In this document: positions 24,658 through 33,078 of the stretch, in pieces
How the letters are laid out: each line of letters begins with the position of its first letter
Position numbering within the stretch: the first letter of the stretch is position 1
Assembly (NCBI RefSeq): GCF_004005995.1
Contig: NZ_CP034767.1
Span: 3,946,501-4,010,500, forward strand
Reading direction: 5' to 3'
DNA: 64,000 nucleotides
Source: Devosia sp. 1566
Lineage (GTDB): Bacteria > Pseudomonadota > Alphaproteobacteria > Rhizobiales > Devosiaceae
Position numbers and translations under genes: made by a program
The notes under the pieces: model-generated
Told to the model about the DNA's origin: nothing
The model's input: the letters and a program-made list of their open reading frames with translations, nothing else
The model's database searches: none

Positions 24658-26976
24658 TCAATGGCTCCTGCTGCCCTCGCCCGGTCCCTTTCCTGAACCG
24701 TTCGCCACGGCAAGGTGGCCGTTGGCAGCATCCTGCATCAGGTGCAAGGCCAACAGGCTGAGCTTTTCGGCGTCCTCGGCGCCAAAACTGCTGCGCGCTT
24801 CCTGGTCCAAGAGCGACAATGCGCCGACGATTTCCCCATCGCCGCCGACCAGCGGCACCGAAACACAAAACCCGATGCCGTTCTCGAGCAGGGCGGGATC
24901 GGCGGAGAAACGCGCGTCCGAACGCACATCGGTCACCACCACGACCTCGCCCGTGCTCATGGCGAGAGCGGCCACCGTGCTGGCGCCATGCGGCGTCGCG
25001 GGCGTGGATGAACCATTGCTGCCGCCGGCCTCGTCCTGGCGCAAGTCCACAACCGCAACAGGCACTTCCATGGTCACCGCAATTTCCCGCAGGCGTTCGG
25101 CCACGGGGCCCTCAGGACGAGCGAGTTGCCGGATCCAGGCCATGTCGGCGGCCGCGCCAAGCGGGTCGGTTGCTTCGAGAGCCGGTGTCCCCCCTTCGGG
25201 CTCAGCCATCTCGACGCGCACGGCAGTGGCTGCTTCCTCGATATTGCGCGCCACCATGTCCACGTTCAGCTCACCCGCTTCGGCCGTCGCCATGTCGTCA
25301 TTGAACACGCAGGCGATTACGACAAGGCCGGGCTGGCGACGGTGTAGACGGCGCGCCACATAGCGCAGATAGCTGCGCATGCTCTCGCCGAGATAACACA
25401 GGCACACCACCCGCACGCCTTCGAGATCGAGTTGGCCGATGCTTTCCTGGCGGACGGCTAGGGGCGGCATGACGCTGATGGCATATTCGGTTTCCAGCAG
25501 CCTCCCGAGCAACAGTGCGGCCGAGCCGTCGAGCTCGGTGCGCCCGCCGATGCAAAGCACCTGAGGCTTTTCCGCCTCCACCGCATGGCGGCCCAGATCA
25601 TCGTCGAGGTCGTCCACCACGCCCGAAAGGCTTTCCACCACCCGGCGGCGATGGGCGACATCATTGGCGTTGGTGTCGAGGTCTGCTTCCGCCAGGCGCA
25701 GCGCGGGCATGGCGATCTCCTGGTAAAAGCGCTGCAGATCATGCTCGCCGACATATTCTTCGGCCAGCTCGATGGCCTCCACGGTGTTGCCCGCCACCAG
25801 CCGCTGGTAGAACCGCTCCGTCGGTTCCAGCACCGGCTCGCTGCCGAGGAGCGTCTCGAAAAACTGCAATTGGGGCACATAGCGGCCAAGCACGACAAGG
25901 CACACGGTTATAGGCGTCGACAGGATCAGGCCGATCGGTCCCCATAGTGTGGCCCAGAACATAGCCGCCACCAACACCGCGAGCGGTGACAGCCCGGTGC
26001 TCGAGCCATAAAGCCTCGGCTCGATGGCATTGGTGGTGACGAGCTCGAGCGTCGCGAACAGCGCCACGGAATAGAGCAGCATCGACCAGCCCGGATCCAC
26101 CGCAAAGGCGAGGGTAAAGGGAATGGATGAGGCGATCAGCGTACCGACAAAGGGGATGTAGCGGAAAATGGCCGCGAGCAAGCCCCAAAGCACCGCATTG
26201 GGCACGCCGATCAGGCTGAGGCCCGTCCCGTACACCACCCCATAGGAAAGATTGACGCAGAACTGCACCAGCAAATAGCGCCCAACGCGGGCGGCCGCTT
26301 CGTTCATTACCTTGGTGCTGGTGCGCAGATCGCCCCGGCTGACGAGTTTGAGGAAGCGGTCGCGGAGGTCTTCGCGCTCGAGCAGAAGGAAAATCAGGAA
26401 CACTGCTACGATAGCGGCGGTGGTCAGCGGCCCCAGCACGGAACTGAGCACCGATTGCACCATGGCGAGTGGGCCAGCGGCATCATTGGTGATCACGACC
26501 GGCATGGGCCGCGTGGTTTCAGCGCCATCCGCTGCTTCAAGCTGCCCCTGCAGCTGGCCGATCGCATCGCCGAAACTGCTGAGGAAACCCGTGCCGCCCT
26601 CCCCGCCGAGGGTTTGCTGCAGCGCGGTAAATTTTTCGATTACTGTGGTCTGGTAGCGCGGCAGGTCGCCCGCGAGCTTGATCAGCTGGGTGGCGACGAT
26701 ATAGCCGATGGTCGACAACACCGCGCCTGCCAGCAGCACGGCCAGCAGCACCGCCACGATATGGGGCAGATGCAGCCGCCGCAGCCGATGCACCACCGGC
26801 GCCAGCGCGAAGGCCAGCAGCACTGCCAGGACCAGCGGCACGAAAATGCCCGCCCCCAGATAAAGCACCACAATGGTCATGCCGATAAAGGCGGCGGTGA
26901 CCAAGGTGTTGGTTGGCGGGGCGCCCTTGTAGTTGACCGCTCCGACCAGGGGAGGAGTGTCGTGCGGATCGCTCAT
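24658..26976 (-). CDS. AI-2E family transporter with C-terminal Rossmann-like and GAF-like domains
   Basis: A 772-residue protein. Residues about 25-370 carry the AI-2E/PerM membrane region: paired N-terminal helices, a soluble insert, and helices containing FRYIPFVGT and EPRLYGSSTGLSPLAV, the family's signature. Ordinary members stop near 350-400. Here the chain continues with a helical linker, an alpha/beta domain (about 470-575, PQVLCIGGR start) resembling a Rossmann or B12-binding-like fold, and a GAF-like domain (about 625-755) with DARFSADPAL, F-C-V-S-V-P-L and IVGALSLLD. ATG 26976 is chosen since translation before it lacks family character. Transported substrate and sensed signal are unknown. 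Confidence 0.85.
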   Translation of the reverse strand: MSDPHDTPPLVGAVNYKGAPPTNTLVTAAFIGMTIVVLYLGAGIFVPLVLAVLLAFALAPVVHRLRRLHLPHIVAVLLAVLLAGAVLSTIGYIVATQLIKLAGDLPRYQTTVIEKFTALQQTLGGEGGTGFLSSFGDAIGQLQGQLEAADGAETTRPMPVVITNDAAGPLAMVQSVLSSVLGPLTTAAIVAVFLIFLLLEREDLRDRFLKLVSRGDLRTSTKVMNEAAARVGRYLLVQFCVNLSYGVVYGTGLSLIGVPNAVLWGLLAAIFRYIPFVGTLIASSIPFTLAFAVDPGWSMLLYSVALFATLELVTTNAIEPRLYGSSTGLSPLAVLVAAMFWATLWGPIGLILSTPITVCLVVLGRYVPQLQFFETLLGSEPVLEPTERFYQRLVAGNTVEAIELAEEYVGEHDLQRFYQEIAMPALRLAEADLDTNANDVAHRRRVVESLSGVVDDLDDDLGRHAVEAEKPQVLCIGGRTELDGSAALLLGRLLETEYAISVMPPLAVRQESIGQLDLEGVRVVCLCYLGESMRSYLRYVARRLHRRQPGLVVIACVFNDDMATAEAGELNVDMVARNIEEAATAVRVEMAEPEGGTPALEATDPLGAAADMAWIRQLARPEGPVAERLREIAVTMEVPVAVVDLRQDEAGGSNGSSTPATPHGASTVAALAMSTGEVVVVTDVRSDARFSADPALLENGIGFCVSVPLVGGDGEIVGALSLLDQEARSSFGAEDAEKLSLLALHLMQDAANGHLAVANGSGKGPGEGSRSH

Positions 26977-27074
26977 GGGTGAATACCTGAAAGCCGCGAG
27001 ATTGCTGCGCGAAGGCAACGGCCACGGCTCCTCCCGGTTCCGTTACTGCGCGCCCTCGGCGCAGAATGACGCAA

Positions 27075-27094
27075 GGGGTGCCCTCAGGCACCCC
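27075..27094 (-). terminator. Hairpin downstream of glgX
   Basis: A perfect 8 bp GC-rich stem, GGGGTGCC (27075-27082) with GGCACCCC (27087-27094), has a 4 nt loop, 8 bp after the glgX stop. The T run is weak, so it may slow rather than end transcription. Confidence 0.5.
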
Positions 27095-27101
27095 GGCAAG
27101 G

Positions 27102-29189
27102 TTAGCGCAGCAGCAGCAGCGAGCGCGAGGTCATCCTTACGGGCTCGCCCGCTGTAAGCTTGCGGACGTCCTCGCCAGTGACGGCAGCAGTGTTGATCTC
27201 GACCAGCCATTCATGGCCACCTTCCCGCTCGGGCACGACGAAATCCACGTCGCCGTCATGGGGATTGAACAGCACCAGCACCTCCCACCAGGTGTCGGGC
27301 TGGCCCTTGAGGTCGTCGCGCGCCAGATGCAGGCCGATCGTGGTGGCGCCAGCGTCTTCCCAATGCTCGTCCTGTTGTTCCCCGCCCCCGGGATTGAACC
27401 AGGTAACGGTCATGCCGTCGCGCCAATTGGCGCGCCGCAGCAGCGGCTGTGATTGCCGGAGCGCAATCACCTGGCGCACAAACTCGGTCAATTCAGCGGT
27501 GGAGGCAGGCCGTTCGTCCCAGTTAACCCAGGAGATCTCGCTGTCCTGGCAATAACCGTTGTTGTTGCCCAGCTGCGAGCGGCTGAACTCGTCGCCCGCC
27601 AGGATCAGCGGCGTGCCATGTGAAAGCAGGAGCGTCGCAAGCATGTTGCGCTTTTGCCGTTCGCGCACTTCATTGATGCCGGCATCGTCGGTTGGGCCTT
27701 CCGCGCCGTAGTTATAGGAGCGGTTATCATTGTGCCCATCATTGTTGTCTTCGCCATTCGCCTCATTGTGCTTCTCGTTGTAGGAAACGAGGTCATTGAG
27801 GGTAAAGCCGTCATGGGCGGTAATGAAATTGACGCTGGACCACGGGCGGCGGCCGCGTAGATCATAAACATCGCCGGATCCGGTAAAGCGGGCCGCAAAG
27901 TCGCGGACAGTGTTGTCCTCGTCGCGCCAGTAATCGCGCACGGTATCGCGATATTTGTCGTTCCATTCCGACCAGCCGGGCGGAAAGCCACCGACCTGAT
28001 AACCCCCCGGGCCGATATCCCAGGGCTCACCCACAAGCTTGACCTTGCTCAGCACCGGGTCCTGCCCGACCGCTTCGAAAAAGCCGCTTCGCTCGTCAAA
28101 GCCATAGGGCTCGCGCCCCAGAATGGTGCCCAGATCGAAGCGGAAGCCGTCGATATGCATCTGCTCGACCCAGTAGCGCAGGCTGTCGGTCACCATCTGC
28201 AGCACGCGCGGATGGCTGGTGTTGACCGTGTTGCCGGTGCCGGTGTCGTTGATGTAGTAGCGCGGCTCGCCCGGCATGGTGCGGTAATAGGCGAAGTTGT
28301 CGATGCCTTTGAACGAGAGGGTCGGCCCCATTTCGTTGCCTTCGGCGGTGTGGTTGTACACGACGTCGAGGATCACCTCGATGCCGCCATCATGGAAGGC
28401 GCGCACCATGTCGCGGAACCCATCGAGCCCGCGCGGGCCGAAATAGCGGTTGGCCGGCGCAAAAAAGCCCAGCGTATTATAGCCCCAAAAATTCTTGAGG
28501 CCGCGATTGAGCAGGAAATCGTCATCGGGGAAGAAGTGCGTCGGCAGCAGTTCAACCGAAGTCAGCCCCATGCTCTTGATATAGTCCACCACCGCCTTGT
28601 GGCCCATTCCTTCGAAAGTGCCGCGCAGGTTTTCGGGGATCGCCGAATTGAGCTGGGTGAAGCCCTTCACATGGGTTTCGTAAAAGATGGTCTGGTCCCA
28701 CGCGATATTGGGCTTGCGATCGCTGCTCCAGTCATAACCACGCGGATCGATCACCCGCGCCTTGGGCATGCCTGCGGCGTTGTCGCGCTCGTCAAAGGAC
28801 AGATCCTTGTCTTCGCTATCGGTGATGTAGCCGAAATGGGCGGGCGACCACTGCACGTCACCCACCAATTCACGGGCATATGGATCCACCAGCAGCTTGT
28901 TGGGATTGAACCGATGGCCGTTCATGGGATCATAGGGACCATGGACGCGATAGCCATAAAGGGTGCCGGGTCCTATACCGGGCAGATAGCCGTGCCAGAT
29001 TTCGTTGGTATATTCGGGAAGGGTGATGCGCTCTTCCGCCCCACTTGCCGGATCGAACAGGCACAACTCCACCCGATCGGCATGAGCGCTGAACAGGGCA
29101 AAATTGGTCCCGTCCCCGTCCCAGTGAGCGCCCAGCGTGGTGAAATCACCGGGCAGGACCTGGCGGGAAGACGAGCTTGTAATCGACAT
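27102..29189 (-). CDS. glgX: Glycogen debranching protein GlgX (isoamylase family GH13)
   Basis: A 695-residue GH13 enzyme that hydrolyses alpha-1,6 branches of phosphorylase-limited glycogen. An N-terminal CBM48-type beta domain (LGAHWDGDGTNFALFS) precedes the barrel. Conserved barrel regions are seen: I (DVVYNHT near 290), II (GFRFDLGT near 355), III with the acid catalyst in KLVGEPWD, and IV (FITAHDG). The length is normal. No glgA/B/C/P is adjacent, so it stands apart from a glycogen operon here. AAGGG lies nine bases before ATG 29189. Confidence 0.95.
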   Translation of the reverse strand: MSITSSSSRQVLPGDFTTLGAHWDGDGTNFALFSAHADRVELCLFDPASGAEERITLPEYTNEIWHGYLPGIGPGTLYGYRVHGPYDPMNGHRFNPNKLLVDPYARELVGDVQWSPAHFGYITDSEDKDLSFDERDNAAGMPKARVIDPRGYDWSSDRKPNIAWDQTIFYETHVKGFTQLNSAIPENLRGTFEGMGHKAVVDYIKSMGLTSVELLPTHFFPDDDFLLNRGLKNFWGYNTLGFFAPANRYFGPRGLDGFRDMVRAFHDGGIEVILDVVYNHTAEGNEMGPTLSFKGIDNFAYYRTMPGEPRYYINDTGTGNTVNTSHPRVLQMVTDSLRYWVEQMHIDGFRFDLGTILGREPYGFDERSGFFEAVGQDPVLSKVKLVGEPWDIGPGGYQVGGFPPGWSEWNDKYRDTVRDYWRDEDNTVRDFAARFTGSGDVYDLRGRRPWSSVNFITAHDGFTLNDLVSYNEKHNEANGEDNNDGHNDNRSYNYGAEGPTDDAGINEVRERQKRNMLATLLLSHGTPLILAGDEFSRSQLGNNNGYCQDSEISWVNWDERPASTAELTEFVRQVIALRQSQPLLRRANWRDGMTVTWFNPGGGEQQDEHWEDAGATTIGLHLARDDLKGQPDTWWEVLVLFNPHDGDVDFVVPEREGGHEWLVEINTAAVTGEDVRKLTAGEPVRMTSRSLLLLR

Positions 29190-29511
29190 GGAGCGGGAAC
29201 CCTTGATTGACGCCGCTCAACGTCGCTAGGCCCTTCGAAGTTGCCTCAAATCCGTGTCGTAATACGCCAAATTGGCGGCGACGGCGGGCGGCGGTAACCT
29301 CGTCTTCACTATGCGCGCCCTACAAGGAAGGCGCACGGTATGTACCGGGTACGTGCAAACAGCGTCAGTGAGGCGCCTGTCCATTTGGTTGGGCAGGCGC
29401 CCTACGCTGAACCGAAAATGAACCAGGTGATATGGTTTGGTTCAGAGCCCAGCGGCTAGAAGCGAGCATGCTTTTGAGGGCATGATCATTTTCAAACCCT
29501 GAGGTTCTCCC
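29190..29511. other. Intergenic region with nested palindromes, no gene seen
   Basis: 322 bp between divergent genes. It contains a hairpin GGCGCCTG/CAGGCGCC (29372-29379 with 29394-29401) and a nested inverted repeat: CTGAACC (29407-29413) with GGTTCAG (29439-29445), enclosing AACCA (29421-29425) and TGGTT (29433-29437). The nested repeat lies about 65 bp before the secreted-protein start and could be its operator. I see no clear sigma-70 pair. Confidence 0.45.
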
Positions 29512-29874
29512 ATGAAACTCCCCGCTTTTTCTCCCCTCCTGCGTGCTGGGGCCGTGGCACTGGCACTGGGTGTCACCGCAGTTTCGGCCATGCCGGCCCA
29601 AGCCCAGTCCAATAGCCCCAGCCTGTCGTTCAGCTTCCAGAACGGCAATGGTTATGGCTTTTCGGTTGGCGAACGCCACCGCCCGCAGCGCGATTGCATG
29701 AGCGATCGTGAGGTGCGGCGCCTGGTGGAGCGCGCCGGCTATCGTCACGTCCGCATCTATGCTTCGGGCGACCGCTATGTTCGCGTCCGGGGTGACGAAG
29801 GTCGCCGCTCCTATATCGTGACTGTAGACGCCTGCCGCGGCCGCATCATCGATCGCGACCGGGTTCGCCGCTAA
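29512..29874 (+). CDS. Small secreted arginine-rich protein of unknown function
   Basis: A 120-residue protein with an evident signal peptide (cleavage expected after MPAQA near residue 31), leaving a mature part of about 89 residues. This begins with a glycine/serine/asparagine-rich strand region, then CMSDREVRRLVERAGYRHVRIY and V-T-V-D-A-C-R-G-R. There are two cysteines that could form a disulfide and many Arg/Asp pairs. The R-R-L-V-x-x-A-G-Y pattern recalls small periplasmic PepSY-like or hypothetical rhizobial proteins, but I cannot name a family. It is monocistronic with a strong terminator. Confidence 0.75.
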   Translation: MKLPAFSPLLRAGAVALALGVTAVSAMPAQAQSNSPSLSFSFQNGNGYGFSVGERHRPQRDCMSDREVRRLVERAGYRHVRIYASGDRYVRVRGDEGRRSYIVTVDACRGRIIDRDRVRR

Positions 29875-29881
29875 TCGCTTG

Positions 29882-29906
29882 GGCCCGGCTTTGTGCCGGG
29901 CCTTTT
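29882..29906 (+). terminator. Rho-independent terminator
   Basis: GGCCCGGC (29882-29889) pairs with GCCGGGCC (29895-29902) across a 5 nt loop, followed by TTTT. It lies 8 bp after the secreted-protein stop. Confidence 0.9.
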
Positions 29907-29926
29907 GCTTGCTGACCGCTCGAGGG

Positions 29927-30637
29927 TCAGCCTGCAATGGCCACTTCAAGCGCCAGCTCCACCATCTCGCGCAAGGAGCTTTGCCGCTCTTCGGCGCTGA
30001 GCTCCTCCTTGGTGATGATGCAATCGGTCATGGTGCAGATGGCGAGCGCGCGCGCACCGAACCGGGCAGCGAGCGTGTAAAGCGCCGCCGCTTCCATCTC
30101 GACGCCCAGAACGCCATGTTCGGGCAAGGCGTCGTAACCGGCCATCCCATCGGCATGGTAGAAGATATCGGCCGACAGCATATTGCCGGCGTGAAAGCGC
30201 AGCTTGCGCTCTTCGGCCCGCTCGGCGGCACGGCGCAGCAGCCCAAAATCGGCGATCGGGGCAAAACTATAGGGGCCGAACCGCCCCTTGACGATGGAGC
30301 TGTCGGTGCAGGCCCCTTGCGCCAGGATTACGTCGCGTACCTTGACCTTGGTGTTGAGCCCGCCACAGGTGCCCACCCGGATCAGCGTCTTGCAGCCATA
30401 GACATTGATGAGCTCATGCACATAGATCGCGAGCGAAGGCTGCCCCATTCCGCTCGCCTGCACCGAAACCCGCCGGCCGTGATAGGTGCCGGTATAGCCC
30501 AGACAATTGCGCACGCTGTTGACCTGCTGCGCATCGGCGAGGAACGTTTCGGCAATCCATCTAGCCCGCAGCGGATCGCCCGGCAGCAGCACGGCATCGG
30601 CGTAATCGCCCGGCTTTGCATGATTATGCGGCGTCAT
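29927..30637 (-). CDS. deoD: Purine nucleoside phosphorylase, DeoD type
   Basis: Phosphorolyses purine (deoxy)ribonucleosides to base plus (deoxy)ribose-1-phosphate in the cytoplasm. The 236-residue length from ATG 30637 equals that of E. coli DeoD. Visible family motifs are VLLPGDPLRA (phosphate site) near residue 16, SGMGQPS near 62, RVGTCGG near 86, and the MEAAALY sugar-binding segment near 180. An upstream ATG-like extension is ignored because AGGGA precedes 30637. It is divergent from argC and separate from the purine locus at 7-17 kb, but would feed the same salvage chemistry. Confidence 0.94.
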   Translation of the reverse strand: MTPHNHAKPGDYADAVLLPGDPLRARWIAETFLADAQQVNSVRNCLGYTGTYHGRRVSVQASGMGQPSLAIYVHELINVYGCKTLIRVGTCGGLNTKVKVRDVILAQGACTDSSIVKGRFGPYSFAPIADFGLLRRAAERAEERKLRFHAGNMLSADIFYHADGMAGYDALPEHGVLGVEMEAAALYTLAARFGARALAICTMTDCIITKEELSAEERQSSLREMVELALEVAIAG

Positions 30638-30768
30638 CGGTTGCGTCCCTGGCTGGTTTCGGAGACAAAACCCTGCCATCGGCCGCCCCTCCGGGCAAGG
30701 CCGGCGGCTTGACGCCGCGTCGGACGCGGCCCATCTAGACGAGCAACACGAGGAGCGCGAAACAGCAC

Positions 30769-31719
30769 ATGGCCGCCAAGATCTTCATCGATGGGGAAGC
30801 TGGAACCACCGGATTGCAGATCCGCGAGCGTTTGCAGGAGCGGCGCGATCTCGAACTGCTCACCATCCCGCCCGAGCGGCGCAAGGATGCAGGCATGCGC
30901 GCCCAGCTGCTCAACGAGGCCGATGTGGCCATTCTCTGCCTGCCGGACGATGCCGCCAAGGAAAGCGTCGCGCTGATCGAGAACACCACCACCCGCGTGA
31001 TCGACGCCTCCACCGCGCACCGGGTGAACCCCAACTGGGCCTATGGCTTTGCCGAGATGGACCGCGCACAAACCAAGGCGATTGCCGAAGCGCGCTTCGT
31101 GGCCAATCCCGGCTGCTGGCCTCAAGGCGCCATTGCCGGGCTGCGCCCGCTGATCGCTGCGGGCTTGCTGCCGGCCGATTACCCGGTGACGGTTAATGGC
31201 GTGTCGGGCTATTCGGGCGGCGGTCGGCAGATGATCGAGGAATATGAAGCCGCCGGTGCCAGCGCCAGCCACTTCATGCCCTATGGCCTGACCTTCCAGC
31301 ACAAGCATGTGCCCGAGCTTACCCAATACGGCACCCTCCAGCGCGAGCCGCTGTTCCAGCCGGCCGTTGGCGATTTCGCCCAGGGCATGCTGGTGGCCGT
31401 GCCGCTGCAGCTGGGCATTCTGCCCAAGGCCCCGACCGGCAAGCAACTGCATGCCGCTTTGGCCGACCATTACGCTGCCATTCCCGACAGCTTTGTGGAC
31501 GTGGCGCCCTTCGAGGCCGTGGCCAAGACCCCGGCGCTCGATCCACAGCACCACAACGACACCAACCGCATGACCCTGCACGTCTTCGCCAATGATGATC
31601 GCGCCCAGGCGCTGCTCGTGGCGATCTACGACAATCTGGGCAAGGGCGCCTCGGGCGCTGCCGTGCAGAACCTCAACCTGATGCTCGGCGTGGACGCGCG
31701 CGAAAGCCTCGCGGCTTAA
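30769..31719 (+). CDS. argC: N-acetyl-gamma-glutamyl-phosphate reductase (type 2)
   Basis: Third step of arginine synthesis: NADPH-dependent reduction of N-acetylglutamyl-5-phosphate to the semialdehyde. The 316-residue protein is the short ArgC type common in alphaproteobacteria. It has an N-terminal nucleotide loop IDGEAGTTG, DASTAHR, the catalytic cysteine in NPGCWPQGA near residue 117, and the GVSGYSGGG motif. It is apparently monocistronic, followed by 341 bp without a gene. The neighbouring rplM-rpsI seen in many relatives is not present. Confidence 0.95.
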   Translation: MAAKIFIDGEAGTTGLQIRERLQERRDLELLTIPPERRKDAGMRAQLLNEADVAILCLPDDAAKESVALIENTTTRVIDASTAHRVNPNWAYGFAEMDRAQTKAIAEARFVANPGCWPQGAIAGLRPLIAAGLLPADYPVTVNGVSGYSGGGRQMIEEYEAAGASASHFMPYGLTFQHKHVPELTQYGTLQREPLFQPAVGDFAQGMLVAVPLQLGILPKAPTGKQLHAALADHYAAIPDSFVDVAPFEAVAKTPALDPQHHNDTNRMTLHVFANDDRAQALLVAIYDNLGKGASGAAVQNLNLMLGVDARESLAA

Positions 31720-32060
31720 GGCAAGCCCCCAAACCTGACGACGGCAGGACGATCACCGCCGCCCCACCCTCGATGTCACCCGGCCCCATCACGAAATCCG
31801 GCCCCTGCCGCAAGGTGCTCCACCAGGGCACCTTGAGCACCTCCCACCAACACCTCAGGACGGGTCCCGGCTCAAGGCCGGAATGACAGCTGGCTGATAA
31901 GGCCACCTTTGAGCCCTTCCAAACGCCGGAAATTCCCTCTTCCACCCCAAAACCACTTCGCAGGCGTAACCAAGAGTACGCCAGCGAACGGTTTCCCCCC
32001 AACTCGACTTGACCCCATCCCCGCTTTCGCGCAAAGACCAAGCCAAAGCGAGGTTTTCCG
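31720..32060. repeat. Intergenic region with a candidate dispersed repeat element
   Basis: 341 bp between argC and leuD without a convincing gene. It contains hairpin arms 31812-31818/31828-31834 (AAGGTGC/GCACCTT) and CCGGC-TCAAG-GCCGG at 31867-31881 followed by AATGACA. A motif of the form GGGTCCCGGC...GCCGGAATGAC looks like the short palindromic intergenic repeats that spread in alphaproteobacterial genomes. Only one copy is in this window, so the repeat nature is an inference. A minus-strand frame across it is judged spurious. Confidence 0.35.
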
Positions 32061-32666
32061 ATGGACAAATTCACCACCCTGACCGGTGTTGCGGCGCCAT
32101 TGCCGATCATCAATATCGACACCGATATGATCATCCCCAAGCAGTATCTGAAAACCATCAAGCGCACGGGTCTGGGCACCGCGCTGTTTTCGGAAATGCG
32201 CTACAACGAAGACGGCACCGAAAACCCCGATTTCGTGCTCAATAAGCCGGCCTATCGCGGTGCCAAGATCATCGTGGCCGGCGACAATTTCGGCTGCGGC
32301 TCCTCGCGCGAGCATGCCCCTTGGGCGCTCTTGGATTTCGGCATCCGCTGCGTGATCTCGACGAGCTTTGCCGATATTTTCTACAACAACTGCTTCAAGA
32401 ACGGCATCCTGCCGCTGGTCGTCAGCCCCGAGCAGCTCAAGCTGCTGCTGGACGATGCCGAGCGCGGCTCCAACGCCACCCTGACCATCGATCTGGAAGC
32501 ACAGACCGTTCAGGGTCCCGATGGCGGCACCATCCATTTCGATATTGATCCCAGCCGCAAGCAGATCCTGCTCGAAGGCCTCGACGATATCGCCGGCACG
32601 CTCAAATCCGACCCGTCCATCGCTGGCTTTGAAAGCAAGATGGCCGTGGACCGCCCCTGGCTCTAA
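32061..32666 (+). CDS. leuD: 3-isopropylmalate dehydratase small subunit
   Basis: Small subunit of the leucine-pathway isomerase that converts 2- to 3-isopropylmalate with LeuC. The 201-residue protein has the swivel-domain landmarks [13 protein letters not shown] near residue 19, [19 protein letters not shown] near 72, and [11 protein letters not shown] near 105. leuC is not in the window. It is followed 11 bp later by a Rid-family gene and then leuB. Confidence 0.95.
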   Translation: MDKFTTLTGVAAPLPIINIDTDMIIPKQYLKTIKRTGLGTALFSEMRYNEDGTENPDFVLNKPAYRGAKIIVAGDNFGCGSSREHAPWALLDFGIRCVISTSFADIFYNNCFKNGILPLVVSPEQLKLLLDDAERGSNATLTIDLEAQTVQGPDGGTIHFDIDPSRKQILLEGLDDIAGTLKSDPSIAGFESKMAVDRPWL

Positions 32667-32677
32667 GGCTCCCGGCC

Positions 32678-33067
32678 ATGGTGCAGCGCGTTTCTACCGG
32701 CTCGCCGTTTGAAACCGACTTTAGCTATTCCCGCGCCGTCCGGCACGGGGACACCGTCTATGTTTCGGGCACCACCGGCTATGACTATGCCAGCATGGTC
32801 ATGCCCGACGGAGCGGGCGATCAGGCCCGCAATGCGCTTGCCACTATCGATGCGGCCCTGGGTGAACTGGGCTGCACGATCGCCGACACCGTCCGCGTCG
32901 TTTACTACGTAGCAGACCGCTCACATGTCGAGGACGTCGTGGCGGCGGTCGGACCGGTTTTCCGTACGGTCCGCCCCGCCGCTTCCATGCTGATCGTGCA
33001 GATGATCGAGCCCGGCATGAAGATTGAAATCGAAGTAACCGCCCGCCTGGGCGCCTCCAACTCTTGA
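32678..33067 (+). CDS. Rid (YjgF/YER057c/UK114) family protein lacking the RidA arginine
   Basis: A 129-residue Rid-fold protein ([21 protein letters not shown] near the N-terminus, MKIEIEVTA at the C-terminus). RidA itself deaminates reactive enamines from PLP enzymes and needs an arginine in the P-A-R-S segment near residue 105. The aligned segment here reads R-P-A-A-S-M, with alanine in that place, so it probably belongs to a Rid subgroup without that activity. It sits between leuD and leuB, within a few bases of each, and is likely cotranscribed with them. Function unknown. Confidence 0.85.
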   Translation: MVQRVSTGSPFETDFSYSRAVRHGDTVYVSGTTGYDYASMVMPDGAGDQARNALATIDAALGELGCTIADTVRVVYYVADRSHVEDVVAAVGPVFRTVRPAASMLIVQMIEPGMKIEIEVTARLGASNS

Positions 33068-33078
33068 AAGCACAAAAT

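Noticed and set aside
31673..32179. A 168-codon minus-strand frame across the argC-leuD gap
   Set aside because: It overlaps both conserved genes, lacks a ribosome site, and its middle translates the palindromic repeat.
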